From positions 558,001-622,000 of the forward strand of contig JAXLUK010000001.1 in NCBI GenBank assembly GCA_046329555.1: 64,000 bases of DNA, given 5' to 3'. The notes under the pieces were generated by a model. That model saw only the letters and a list, made by a program, of their open reading frames with translations. It was not told where the DNA came from and searched no databases. The stretch comes from UBA1941 sp046329555. GTDB taxonomy: Bacteria > Bacteroidota > Bacteroidia > Chitinophagales > LD1. Below are positions 45,261 to 54,853 of the stretch, one piece after another (positions within the stretch are counted from its first letter, which is position 1; every line of letters begins with the position of its first letter). Both the position numbers and the translations under genes were made by a program.

Positions 45261-48200
45261 TTATTGCGCACTGTTAACAATGTTGATGGCTCCCTTGTAC
45301 AACTTCTTGTTGCCGTTTTTCAACGTCAGCACAAAGTAGTACGTGTCATCAGGTAACAATTTTCCGGTGTCGCGGTAAGTACCGCCCCAGTTGTTGGCGT
45401 AGTTATCGGTTTCATATACCCACTGTCCCCATCGGTTGAAAATCAGTAGATGCGAACCGGCCAGATCCAATTTATCCGCTACTATCCAAACATCATTCTT
45501 ACCATCATTATTCGGTGTAATCACATTCGGGAATTCTACCTCATCTGTTTGCAACACGCGTACTACCACATCGTCTGAATCCGTACAGCCATACGCATCG
45601 GATACATGTAAGAAGAAACGAACAGAATCAACTGCCTCGTAGGCTGGCCGCGGCACATTAGGCTGATTGAGCAGGAAGCCTGGCGTCCAGTTATACAGCA
45701 ATAATCCGTCGCCGCTGGCTGAGCCTTGTAACACTACGGTTTGTCCTTCATCTACCAACGTATCGCGTCCGGCAGAAACCACCGGTTTCTGACGTACATC
45801 CAAAATGATATCCTCACTGGTATCTGATGAACAACTGTTGTAGCCAATCACCGAAACCGCATCGTGATGTTGCAGTGTGGTAACGAAAGTGCCATTCGTA
45901 CTAGGTTGCCCTTGTTGCACACCATTCACTACAAACACATATTGCACCGCGCCACTGGCCGTAAACACAACTGTATCGCCTGCACATATCGTAAAATCAG
46001 CATCACTCACGCGAAGGCTCACCTGCACCGCCGGTTGTGTACTCACGGTATTCACAACGGTATCCGCACAACCAAATGAAGACGTGTAGATATACGTAAT
46101 CGTATCCGCACGGGTATTTCCCAGCGATGGATAGTAGTATATTCCGCTTACACCCAAACCACTGAACACACCGCCGGCAGGACTAAAATACGGCGTCAAA
46201 TCAACGGCTGGTGAATTGCCGCAAACCGCCGGAATAGCCAGCGTACTGAGCACCGGCTGCGGACGAACTACACCTATCTGCACCGCAGAATCGGTACAAC
46301 CACTGGCGTTGGTGTAGCTATACACCACGCGGTAAGGACCAGCACCCAACACCGAAGGACGAACAATAGAATCTACCAGATTATTAATCCAATACGTTCC
46401 GCCAACGGGCAAACCACCCTGCAATGAGAACTGCGGTGCTGTAATACACACATCGGCAATTGCAGCCAAACTAACCACCGGCTTCACGCGATTCACCAGG
46501 GTAAGCTGCAACGTATCTTTACAACCATTGCCAAAGGCTGCTACCAACTGATACACCCCCGCAACAGCAGCCGTTGGTGTAGCGGTATTCCATTGATACA
46601 CCGTATAACCCTGATTAGGTACGCGATTCGTTAAATCAAACGTACTGCCCACGCAAATACTGTCGGTAACATCAGCACCTAAAACCGGACGAACAGCCGT
46701 CACTAAACTTACCTGAGCCGTATCACGACATCCGGCCGCATCGGCTACCGCCAATTGGTACGTTCCCGCACTGGCCGCCTGTGGCGATGCCGTATTCCAA
46801 ACATAAGAAGCATAGCCTGGCAACTGCGGCAAATAACCCGTAAGATCGGCTACATTACCAAAACACAAGCTATCAATGACATCATTGCCCAACTGAACGC
46901 CAATTCGGGGAACTAGATTCACTACGGCCGTATCTCTGCAGCCGCCCGTCCCAATGCCGAGAATGGTGTAAGTACCTACCCCAACAGCAGCAGGATTTGG
47001 CGTTTGTGGCTGTATGGTTAAGCCGGAACCCTGGAAGAAACGATACAAATTCACGGTAACACCCGCACAAATACTATCGGTAACATCAGCGCCTAAATCG
47101 GGATTTGGATTCAACGTGATGATGGTCTCATCGCTGCTGGTGCAGCCATCTTCTGTTGAAACCGTTACCCCATAGGTTCCGGTAGCGGTAACTGTGATGG
47201 AAGGCGTTGTAGCGCCGTTCGACCATTGATAAGCATTGGCCGAGGCCGGTGCGCTTAACGTGTAGGAGGTACCACAAATGGCGGTATCATTTCCTAAACT
47301 GAACGCAATCGGTTGCGAAACCATCACCTGCACCGAACTGCTGGCCGTGCACAAACTATTGATGTTAGTAACGGTTACACTGTAAATATTACTGCTGGCC
47401 GCGCTGATCGTTTGCGTACTATCGCCTGTATTCCACTGAAACTTCATGCCCGGATTGCCGGCATCCAGCGTTACGGCGCCACTACAACTGAATTGGTTCT
47501 GACCTAAATTCACTACCGGCACAGGCTTGATATATACCAACACCTGTGCAGAATCTATACACCCATAGGTGGTAGTCACCACCACCGAATACAAACCACT
47601 GGTGCTGGCGGTATCCAGTTGCGTGGTAATCAGATTCGACCATAAATAAGTGCTTCCCGCATTGCCGGCATCTAATACCACCTTGCCGCCGCATTGACTA
47701 ATGTTCTGTCCTAAAGTAATCACAGGCTTGGGTTGCTGCACCACCGTTGTCGTGATGATACTATCGCAACCGTTGGCCGCCGCGTTCTTCAGCGTATCCT
47801 CATACACCCCGTTGAGGCTGTAGGTATGACTGCCTACCTGAACAAATTGATCCGGACAAAGATTCACCGTTTGCGAGAAGGTAGCAACAGGTAACACCGT
47901 TAACGTCAACTGGACCACACTATCACAACCATTGGCAGCTGCGTTCTTCAACGTATCTGTATACGTACCCGCTGTATAATAAACATGCCCGCCTGAAATC
48001 ACACTGTCGCCGGCGCAAATCTGAACCGCAGCAGTGCTATTCGCCCAAGGCAACACACTCAAGGTAGTGGTTACAATGCTATCGCAACCGTTGGCGGCGG
48101 CATTCGCCAGTGTATCTACATACACCTGGGCGGTGTAATACACCTTGCTGCCAACCACAAAACTATCGCCCGCACAAATACTAGGCTGCTGCGAGAACGT

Positions 48201-50804
48201 AGCCGCCGGCGCAATATCCAAATTGGTGGTTACAATACTGTCGCAGCCATTCGCCGCCGCTGCAACTAAGGTATCCACATAACTGCCGGGCGTATTATAA
48301 GTATGCGTTCCAATTGAATAACTTTGATTGCTGCAAATGGAAACCGACTGACTAAAAGTGGCCACCGGAAGCACCGTTAAATCGGTATTGACGATACTGT
48401 CGCAACCGTTTGCTGCCGCGCCTTTCAGCGTATCACTGTAAAAACCCGGTGCCGCATAAACGTGCGAACCCACGGTAATACTTTGATTGCTGCAAATGGT
48501 CGGGCTCTGATTTTTCACCGAAGCAGAAAGAATCGACAACTGCGTATTCACGATGCTATCGCAGCCGTTGGCCGCCGCGCTCAGCAGCGTATCGGCATAA
48601 GTGCCCGCGGCATTGTAAACATGAGTGCCTACCACCACACTATCGCCATTACAAATAGAAAGTGTTTGCGAGAAATTCGCCACCTGCAACACATTCAACA
48701 CCGTAGTAATCACACTATCACAACCATTCACCGCCGCCTGCACCAGCGTATCGCTATACGTGCCCGCGGTATTATAGGTATGAACGCCAACCACTACACT
48801 GTCGTTATTACAAAGGGTCAGATTTTGGCTGGAAGTAGCAACCGGATTCACCTGTAAATCGGTGTTCACAATACTATCACAACCGTTCACCGCCGCGCCG
48901 GTCAACGTATCGCTGTATAAGCCCGTGGCGTTATAGGCATGTACGCCCACCACCAATTGCTGATTACTGCAAATAGTTGCGCTTTGATTCGTCACAATCA
49001 CCGGATTCACCTGCAAATCAGTATTCACAATACTATCGCAACCATTCACCGCCGCGCCGGTCAACGTATCACTATACAATCCCGGTAGCACATGCACCTT
49101 ACTGCCTACGGTATAACTTTGGTTATTGCAGATGGTAATATGCTGATTCTTTACCGAAGGCATCTTAATCGTCAGCACCGTGGTAACAATACTATCACAG
49201 CCATTCACACCCGCTGCCGTCAGCGTATCCACATACGTTCCGGCCGTATTGTACAACTTGCTGCCTACCGCAAAACTGCTGCCCAAACAAATCGCCGGCG
49301 ATTGACTAAACGTAGCCACCGGCAACACCGTAACTGTAGTGTTCACAACGCTATCGCAGGCGTTCACCGCCGCTTCTGCCAGCGTATCGGCATACGTACC
49401 CGCGGCGCGATACACGCTCTTGCCCACTACCACGCTATCGCCCGCACAAATTGTCTTGGCCTGATTAAATACCGAAGGTGCCAGCACCGAATCGAATGTC
49501 GCGCTCCGAACCGGATTCACACAGCCGTCCACCGAAGTCAATTCCGCATAGTAATCATGCCTGCCCGCCGTGGCCGGCGTGTAATTAAAACTGGAACTAT
49601 TGCTTAGCGCAATGCCTCCGGTTGGTGTAGTATACCAATTCACCGTGGCCGGAATAGCCGGCTCAATGAAAAGATTTGTAGTACCGCCCAAACAATAGTT
49701 TACCGGATCGGCAAAAGCCACACCCGTAGGATAGGGATTGACGGCGATGAAAATTTTGTTGCTGAGCACCGTTACCGGGCAACCCAAATTGGCCTGCATG
49801 GCTACCCAAACGCTATCGCCGCTAACCAGCGCGGCATCAATGTAAACCGAATCATCGGTACCCACCGGATTACCGTTCTTGTACCATTGAAAATTAGGCC
49901 GCAGCGTACCCTGATCAACGGCCATAGCCACGAAGGTATCCCGGGCGGCATCGCATACCGGATTGCTGGAAGCCGTGATAGACACCGATGGCGTAGGAAT
50001 ATTTTTTACGGTATACCGGAAGTTATTGCCCACACTGCCGGTTTTTAACCGCAGCGTTAAACAATCGTAATAACCACTGCCCGGCCCGGTAGTAATCATG
50101 CTGGCCTCGGTGGTAGAAAGCACATAGTACTGCACATTCACCCCCACGGCCTGAGGCGGCAAATTACAGCTGGCCACATTGCCCACCACCGTCATGGGCA
50201 CTACGGTAGAAGTATTTTTAAAACCCGAGGTGCTAAAGCGCACATAGAAATACTCCCCCGGTTGCGGCGCTGCTCCCAGGTAGGCGCGCACCTCAGGCGA
50301 GCACAGCGGATTAATGGTATTGGTATCAATAGGAATGGTAACCGAATCAATGGAGGTGGGATCAAATGCCGTCTCCAAAACCGCCATGGTATCGTTGTTG
50401 TTGCCCTGGTTGGTCATCACATTAAAGGTGTACCAACGGCCGGCGGTAATGGCCGGCAGCAAAATGCCCTGTCCGCCAAAACCGCTGTTATAGCGGGCGC
50501 TGGCCGGCTGCGTGGCCGGATCAATCATCTGGTTAAATCCCGCCAGGGTTTGTCCGGCTGTGTAAGCCCGCCACACCGTGCTGAAATTGCCCACGGCAAT
50601 AGGGAACTCCACTTTTTGCGAGGAAGCCGGGAACGACGCCGGCGCCTGAACCCGGTACTGCCCAAACAAGCCGTACTGGGTAAGACTGGCCTGCACATAG
50701 GTGCCGGTTACATCGGTGCCAATGGCGGCCGGACTTTGCGCCACGGCCACCACGGCAGATAACATCAAAAAAAGCGTCTGTAAAAACGAAGTACAACTGC
50801 GCAT
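45261..50804 (-). CDS. Giant T9SS type B adhesin with 53-residue repeats and PKD/Ig-like domains
   Basis: 1847 residues. Signal peptide, an N-terminal region with Ig-like segments, eleven tandem 53-residue repeats (roughly 446-1028), then several further Ig/PKD-like domains. The C-terminus 'VEFPNVITPNNDGKNDVW...IFNRWGQWVYE...LYKGAINIV' is the gliding-motility-associated type B sorting domain. Genes of this type are normally next to a PorP/SprF partner, here at 43664-45178, 82 bp downstream. Probably a long surface adhesin, as is SprB. The repeated Cys pair in each 53-residue unit may form a disulfide. Confidence 0.88.
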   Translation of the reverse strand: MRSCTSFLQTLFLMLSAVVAVAQSPAAIGTDVTGTYVQASLTQYGLFGQYRVQAPASFPASSQKVEFPIAVGNFSTVWRAYTAGQTLAGFNQMIDPATQPASARYNSGFGGQGILLPAITAGRWYTFNVMTNQGNNNDTMAVLETAFDPTSIDSVTIPIDTNTINPLCSPEVRAYLGAAPQPGEYFYVRFSTSGFKNTSTVVPMTVVGNVASCNLPPQAVGVNVQYYVLSTTEASMITTGPGSGYYDCLTLRLKTGSVGNNFRYTVKNIPTPSVSITASSNPVCDAARDTFVAMAVDQGTLRPNFQWYKNGNPVGTDDSVYIDAALVSGDSVWVAMQANLGCPVTVLSNKIFIAVNPYPTGVAFADPVNYCLGGTTNLFIEPAIPATVNWYTTPTGGIALSNSSSFNYTPATAGRHDYYAELTSVDGCVNPVRSATFDSVLAPSVFNQAKTICAGDSVVVGKSVYRAAGTYADTLAEAAVNACDSVVNTTVTVLPVATFSQSPAICLGSSFAVGSKLYNTAGTYVDTLTAAGVNGCDSIVTTVLTIKMPSVKNQHITICNNQSYTVGSKVHVLPGLYSDTLTGAAVNGCDSIVNTDLQVNPVIVTNQSATICSNQQLVVGVHAYNATGLYSDTLTGAAVNGCDSIVNTDLQVNPVATSSQNLTLCNNDSVVVGVHTYNTAGTYSDTLVQAAVNGCDSVITTVLNVLQVANFSQTLSICNGDSVVVGTHVYNAAGTYADTLLSAAANGCDSIVNTQLSILSASVKNQSPTICSNQSITVGSHVYAAPGFYSDTLKGAAANGCDSIVNTDLTVLPVATFSQSVSICSNQSYSIGTHTYNTPGSYVDTLVAAAANGCDSIVTTNLDIAPAATFSQQPSICAGDSFVVGSKVYYTAQVYVDTLANAAANGCDSIVTTTLSVLPWANSTAAVQICAGDSVISGGHVYYTAGTYTDTLKNAAANGCDSVVQLTLTVLPVATFSQTVNLCPDQFVQVGSHTYSLNGVYEDTLKNAAANGCDSIITTTVVQQPKPVITLGQNISQCGGKVVLDAGNAGSTYLWSNLITTQLDTASTSGLYSVVVTTTYGCIDSAQVLVYIKPVPVVNLGQNQFSCSGAVTLDAGNPGMKFQWNTGDSTQTISAASSNIYSVTVTNINSLCTASSSVQVMVSQPIAFSLGNDTAICGTSYTLSAPASANAYQWSNGATTPSITVTATGTYGVTVSTEDGCTSSDETIITLNPNPDLGADVTDSICAGVTVNLYRFFQGSGLTIQPQTPNPAAVGVGTYTILGIGTGGCRDTAVVNLVPRIGVQLGNDVIDSLCFGNVADLTGYLPQLPGYASYVWNTASPQAASAGTYQLAVADAAGCRDTAQVSLVTAVRPVLGADVTDSICVGSTFDLTNRVPNQGYTVYQWNTATPTAAVAGVYQLVAAFGNGCKDTLQLTLVNRVKPVVSLAAIADVCITAPQFSLQGGLPVGGTYWINNLVDSIVRPSVLGAGPYRVVYSYTNASGCTDSAVQIGVVRPQPVLSTLAIPAVCGNSPAVDLTPYFSPAGGVFSGLGVSGIYYYPSLGNTRADTITYIYTSSFGCADTVVNTVSTQPAVQVSLRVSDADFTICAGDTVVFTASGAVQYVFVVNGVQQGQPSTNGTFVTTLQHHDAVSVIGYNSCSSDTSEDIILDVRQKPVVSAGRDTLVDEGQTVVLQGSASGDGLLLYNWTPGFLLNQPNVPRPAYEAVDSVRFFLHVSDAYGCTDSDDVVVRVLQTDEVEFPNVITPNNDGKNDVWIVADKLDLAGSHLLIFNRWGQWVYETDNYANNWGGTYRDTGKLLPDDTYYFVLTLKNGNKKLYKGAINIVNSAQ
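47721..49469 (-). repeat. Eleven tandem 159 bp (53-residue) coding repeats
   Basis: Eleven units, each exactly 53 codons, within the type B adhesin. The consensus is F/KNQSxTICSNQSxxVGxH, then YxxxGxYxDTL, then AAxNGCDSIVxT. Two Cys in each unit (ICS and GCDS) are conserved in all eleven. Exact length conservation suggests growth by unequal recombination, and copy number may vary between strains. Confidence 0.9.
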
Positions 50805-51679
50805 ATTCGTAGTTTATTGCCCAAAGCGCGGGCGTAATTAAAAATCCGGTGTAATAGTAAGAGAAAATTAGCGGTTAAAACAGCCCTTCCACCCCACGCA
50901 GCGGGGAACAGATGAGGAGGAAGGGGAAGTGTAACGATTAGGACGAATGGAACATGGGATAAACCATTGCTTGCCAATGTACCCGCTAACATCCTGTAGC
51001 TAGCCAAGCGTACTCGGGCAAGCGATTTTGAAAATTAACCGGCATTATTTATATTTAAATTTCATAAGACCCAAAACATGTTCACCGCCCCTCACCGCAA
51101 CCGAACCCAGGCCCGTTCACATTATTTTAAGGTATTACGAAAGACAGCCAGCAGCCAGTGCGGGCGCACGATTCGATTTTCGACTATTCGATATGCGACT
51201 AATCGATTTTCGACTAATCGATTTTCGACGTTTCGATATGCGAATACTCGTTGTTCCCTATCGAATTATCGAAAAGTCGAAAATCGAACATCGACAATTA
51301 TGGCGGCCGCCGCGCCCGCCTGCGTACCTTGGCGGGGTGCGGCGCCGTGTGCTACGCTTGTAGTCCTCGCCGCCTCAAGGGCGGCTGCGGGCTACCGCTG
51401 CGCCCACTGCCGCGATGGGGAAAACTGCGCCGGAAAAGGGAAGCAAAAAGCTTTCCAGGTGTTTCGCCTGAAGGGTTATACGCTTTTATAAATAATGGCT
51501 GGAGCATAATTAATTAGGTTAATATTTTTTAATCACAGTAAAACGCATGGCACCTATACGAAGAACACCATTTTTTAGCGCATTGATTTTAAATATTGTT
51601 TTTTTTAATAAAAACATTAGCCAGAGGCGCGGAATTGCGTCTATTTATGAGTTATGCGTCACCGTATTAAGACCGTAAA
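50805..51679. other. Intergenic region with repeats, no gene
   Basis: 875 bp with no convincing coding sequence. It holds a TCGA-rich repeat block at 51171-51295, a GC-rich palindromic block around 51300-51440 (for example CCGCC-TCAA-GGGCGG), and a GTTATGC heptamer at 51651-51657 like the outer box of an attC site. Base composition switches abruptly between these blocks, unlike the coding DNA on both sides. This marks the border between core and accessory DNA. Confidence 0.6.
51171..51295. repeat. TCGA-rich direct and inverted repeat block
   Basis: About 125 bp with thirteen TCGA tetramers. A CGATTTTCGACTA unit occurs three times, and TTCGATATGCGA twice. The right part (ATCGAAAAGTCGAAAATCG) is close to the reverse complement of the left, so a long hairpin could form. 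No known element is recognised. Confidence 0.6.
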
Positions 51680-52894
51680 ATGACAACATTCATAATAATA
51701 AACTCAATCGCCTTACTCGGACTTTGTCTGACTTGTAGTTACTTGTTTTACAAACAGAAAAACTCAGGACAAAATGAAAATTCTCCACTAGCGAACGACA
51801 ATTTATCACGAATTACTAATCTTGACTGGGAAGTAAAAGCACTTCTAATTATTGCCTTTCTTCTAGTTGTTACTTCGCTAATCTCACCATTTGTATTTAC
51901 AAGACCTTCAATAAATAGCGACTTTGATTTCACCTCGACAGGACAAATTGGTGACACAATAGGCGGACTTATGAATCCATTTATTGCACTTGCTGGTGTA
52001 ATCGTTACAGGACTAGCCTTCTACATACAGTATAAGGCAAACCTTCAACAGAGAGAATTATTTCTATTAGAACAGGCAGAAAACAACAGACAACTCCAAC
52101 AACAAATTGATAATCAAAACAGACAGATTAGAATTCAGCAGTTTGAATCTCAGTTTTACGAAATGTTGAAGCTGCACAGAGAGAACATTAATGAAATGAA
52201 AATTACAGGATATGACTTTGAAGAAGGAACAGTTTTAAAGAAATTTGATAAAGTTACAGAAGGCAGAAAGGTATTTGTAACTATGCAGACCGAGTTAGAA
52301 TGCATCTTATCACTTTACTGTAAAGACAGGAAATTAAATCGGGACGAATTTCACAAATGCTACAAACTATTTTTTTCAGGATTAGATGAATTTGAAAAAT
52401 CATTTCCAAATGAATCCATAATCATTGAGCTTTTCAAAAAGGCAAGAAGGCAACACGGACATCCAGACACAACCAAAATCAAAACAAATCAACAGAGAAA
52501 AGAATTCTTGCCTTATGTCAAACTAAACTTTAACTACAAACCTTTTTCTGGACACTCTTCAAGACTTGGTCATTATTTTAGGCATCTTTACTTGACCGTA
52601 AAATCTGTTGCAAACAGTGAAATCATTACTGATTATGATGAGCGTATGAAATATTTGAGAATATTAAGAGCTCAGTTATCAAATCACGAGCAAATATTAC
52701 TGTTTTACAATTGGCTTAGCGAATATGGTTACGACTGGGAAAATGATAATCACAAATTTTTCACGGAGTATTGTATGATACACAACCTTTGGTATGACAA
52801 TTTATTTCAAGACGACTTTATTTACGAAAATGTAAATTATCTTAGGACTAAAGAAGTGAAACTAAGAAAAGGTAAAATGTTTGAAATTGATTAG
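51680..52894 (+). CDS. AbiC-like putative phage abortive infection protein
   Basis: 404 residues. An N-terminal membrane helix (FIIINSIALLGLCLTCSYLF) is followed by a second (LLIIAFLLVVTSLISPFVF) and a third in 'GQIGDTIGGLMNPFIALAG'. That motif, followed by 'GLAFYIQY' and a Gln-rich coiled coil (about 120-155), is the shared start of the putative phage abortive infection (putAbiC) family. The C-terminal cytoplasmic domain is helical and ends near 'LYLTVKSVA', 'QLSNHEQILLFYNWLS'. Coding is AT-rich compared with the core genes. It stands between a GTTATGC box and an attC-like site, as a cassette would. Confidence 0.78.
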   Translation: MTTFIIINSIALLGLCLTCSYLFYKQKNSGQNENSPLANDNLSRITNLDWEVKALLIIAFLLVVTSLISPFVFTRPSINSDFDFTSTGQIGDTIGGLMNPFIALAGVIVTGLAFYIQYKANLQQRELFLLEQAENNRQLQQQIDNQNRQIRIQQFESQFYEMLKLHRENINEMKITGYDFEEGTVLKKFDKVTEGRKVFVTMQTELECILSLYCKDRKLNRDEFHKCYKLFFSGLDEFEKSFPNESIIIELFKKARRQHGHPDTTKIKTNQQRKEFLPYVKLNFNYKPFSGHSSRLGHYFRHLYLTVKSVANSEIITDYDERMKYLRILRAQLSNHEQILLFYNWLSEYGYDWENDNHKFFTEYCMIHNLWYDNLFQDDFIYENVNYLRTKEVKLRKGKMFEID

Positions 52895-52903
52895 AAAAGA
52901 ATG

Positions 52904-53050
52904 GCGAACGCATAACATCGGCTTTGCCTCAGGCGGGAAGACGTGCTTCTATTGACAATTTTGTGTATAAATGAAGTGCGGTTCTTCGTATCAAATGTAG
53001 TGCTAAAAAGCCCGCCCGAACGCAAAGCCGAAAAACGGTGGGCGTCATGC
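52904..53050 (+). repeat. attC-like imperfect palindrome
   Basis: Outer boxes GCATAAC (52910-52916) and GTCATGC (53044-53050) are complementary with one mismatch. Inner arms CGGCTTTGC (52919-52927) with GCAAAGCCG (53022-53030), and GGCGGG with CCCGCC, are perfect. Total length about 147 bp and the layout R''-L''-L'-R' resemble an integron attC site. The R' box has GTC in place of the usual GTT and the spacer lengths are uneven, so the call is tentative. Confidence 0.45.
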
Positions 53051-53088
53051 TCAGACTCGTTTGACAATTAAGACAAATTAATAAATAG

Positions 53089-53721
53089 ATGAGTTTTAAC
53101 GTACAATCATTGAGACAAAGGGCTGAAACAAGAATCTTCAGCGAAATGCGAAAAGCTATTGGAGCACCTCGTCCGACAGCTGACAGCTTGATAAGAGAAA
53201 ATAACCGACAAAGAATTTATGAAAGTAGAGGAGCAGATACCGACTCCTATGACATATTCCTATCACACAGTTCAAAGGACGCACAGGTTATTCTAGGCAT
53301 ATTAGTTTCTCTAAATGAATTAGGCTATAAGGTTTATGTTGATTGGGTAGATGACCCTCAACTTGATAGAAGCAGCGTAACAAAAGCGACAGCGAATACT
53401 CTAAGGACCCGCATGATTCAAAGTAAGTCATTACTTTACGCGACAACTCAAAATGCTAGTTCATCAAAATGGATGCCTTGGGAATTAGGTTACATGGACG
53501 GAAAGAAAGATAGAGCAGCTATTCTCCCTGTATTCGAAACTGAGAGTAGCAGTAGCCTTACATACAAGGGACAAGAATATTTAGGCATATACCCATACTG
53601 CATTAAAACAGGAACAAAACTAAATCCTAAAAAGGAAGTATTATGGATTTTTGAAAACCCAGATACCTATGTAACTTTTGACGGCTGGATTGATGGAGAG
53701 AAACCAAAAAAGCAAAACTAA
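53089..53721 (+). CDS. TIR-domain protein, defence-type
   Basis: 210 residues. The TIR domain starts at Tyr54 ('SYDIFLSHSSKDA'). The predicted catalytic Glu is Glu132 in 'WELGYMDGKK', as in bacterial NAD-cleaving TIR domains. The ~50-residue N-terminal part is helical and of unknown role. It overlaps the next gene by one base (TAATG), and a second TIR-like gene follows two genes on, so the three form an operon. It probably makes a signalling nucleotide or depletes NAD upon phage attack, but that is inferred. Confidence 0.8.
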   Translation: MSFNVQSLRQRAETRIFSEMRKAIGAPRPTADSLIRENNRQRIYESRGADTDSYDIFLSHSSKDAQVILGILVSLNELGYKVYVDWVDDPQLDRSSVTKATANTLRTRMIQSKSLLYATTQNASSSKWMPWELGYMDGKKDRAAILPVFETESSSSLTYKGQEYLGIYPYCIKTGTKLNPKKEVLWIFENPDTYVTFDGWIDGEKPKKQN

Positions 53722-54110
53722 TGGAAGACAAAAACAAACATTTGGAATTTGCTCAAGGCGTAATTACTCGTATGGGTCAAAATTCCTTTTTAATTAAAGG
53801 GTGGACAGTGACTCTTGTGTCTGCTCTCTTCGCATTAGCGGCTAAAGACAGCAATCAAAAATTTGTTGTCGTTGCATACTTCCCGACTCTAGTCTTTTGG
53901 CTACTTGACAGTTACTACCTCTATCAAGAGAGACTATTTCGTAAAGTCTATAATTCTGTACGCAAAGAGGATTCCGTGGACTACTCGCTTAGCACAAAGA
54001 AATTTGACAAAGGTATCACTGACTGGATTAGTGCTTCTATTTCCAAAACAATCGTCCTGTTCTACGGTGTCATATTAGGTACTCTCATTATTGTCATTTA
54101 CTATCTTTAA
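53721..54110 (+). CDS. Small membrane protein of TIR cassette, possible effector
   Basis: 129 residues with about four hydrophobic segments ('LIKGWTVTLVSALFALAA', 'FVVVAYFPTLVFWLLDSYYL', 'TIVLFYGVILGTLIIVIYYL'). N-terminal 'NKHLEFAQGVITRMGQNSF' is amphipathic. It overlaps the TIR gene by one base and is followed 11 bp later by the second TIR-like gene. It has no enzyme motif. Its position between two TIR proteins suggests a membrane-disrupting effector or sensor. Confidence 0.65.
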   Translation: MEDKNKHLEFAQGVITRMGQNSFLIKGWTVTLVSALFALAAKDSNQKFVVVAYFPTLVFWLLDSYYLYQERLFRKVYNSVRKEDSVDYSLSTKKFDKGITDWISASISKTIVLFYGVILGTLIIVIYYL

Positions 54111-54121
54111 ATAAATTTATT

Positions 54122-54616
54122 ATGCCTAAGAGACAAGTATTCTATAGCTTTCATTACAAACCCGACAATTGGCGGACTTCGATGGTGAGAAATATCGGAG
54201 CAATAGAGGGTACTAAGGCCGCACCCGACAATGACTGGGAAACAATAACGAAAGGTGGAGATGAGGCAATAAAGAAATGGATTAATGGACAAATGCATTA
54301 TCGTTCAACCACTATTGTACTCGTAGGGTCACAAACAGCAGGGAGAAAGTGGATTAACTACGAAATTGAAAGAACTTGGAATGAAGGCATGGCGCTTCTT
54401 GGAATTTGCATCCATAATTTAAAAGACAGTAACGGGAACCAATCATTAAGAGGCGCAAATCCATTTGACGGGTATAATATCAAAGGTACTCCGCTAAATC
54501 AAATCGTAAAACTTTACAACCCGCCATTTATCGACAGCAAAGATGTATACAATCATATAGCTGACAATATTGGAGATTGGGTTGAAGAGGCGATTAGAAT
54601 TAGAGCGAAGTACTAA
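54122..54616 (+). CDS. ThsB-like TIR-family (DUF1863) protein
   Basis: 164 residues. 'RQVFYSFHYKPDNWRTSMVRN' at the start and 'KWINYEIERTWNEG' (with likely catalytic Glu81) match the TIR-like DUF1863 family to which ThsB of Thoeris belongs. ThsB makes a cyclic ADP-ribose isomer that activates an effector. No ThsA or other known Thoeris effector was found here, but the neighbouring 129-residue membrane protein could fill that place. Third gene of the operon. Confidence 0.78.
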   Translation: MPKRQVFYSFHYKPDNWRTSMVRNIGAIEGTKAAPDNDWETITKGGDEAIKKWINGQMHYRSTTIVLVGSQTAGRKWINYEIERTWNEGMALLGICIHNLKDSNGNQSLRGANPFDGYNIKGTPLNQIVKLYNPPFIDSKDVYNHIADNIGDWVEEAIRIRAKY

Positions 54617-54633
54617 ACAAATACCGCACGAAC

Positions 54634-54658
54634 GCCCAACAAAATGTTTCTGCAATGG
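54634..54658 (+). repeat. Left half of attC-like site, split by IS110 element
   Basis: GCCCAAC (54634-54640) fits the RYYYAAC box of attC. TGTTTCTGCAATGG (54645-54658) is complementary, with one mismatch, to CCACTGCAGAAACA at 56073-56086. That distant copy is followed by GTCAGGA, like the R' box. The two halves flank the IS110 element. Confidence 0.4.
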
Positions 54659-54853
54659 CGGGGTTTGGTATCCTCATTACTTTCGGTTTCTTTATTTAGA
54701 TTTATCAAGTGGGACAAGGCGCAACTGGTCGGTCTTGGCATTCCCTTTAGACTTGCACACTCTTTTTAATTAAAGGCTATTACTATTATGAGATTTCTTT
54801 TTTGGTCCTTTTTTCTTTGTTGAAAGATGTGGATATGTTAGTATAAGATAACA

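Noticed and set aside
47721..49469. Regular repeats that could suggest a CRISPR array
   Set aside because: The unit is 159 bp, in frame, and encodes conserved protein repeats; there are no 25-40 bp spacers.
51078..51491. Plus-strand frame of 137 codons across the TCGA and GC-rich blocks
   Set aside because: The translation is Arg/Phe/Ser-rich repeat text; two frames are open equally, as expected for repeat DNA.
53089..54616. Classical Thoeris (ThsA plus ThsB)
   Set aside because: No SIR2/SLOG ThsA gene; the middle gene is a short membrane protein.
54570..54773. Short plus-strand frame overlapping the ThsB-like gene end
   Set aside because: It overlaps the ThsB-like gene and the attC-like arm, with no start signal.
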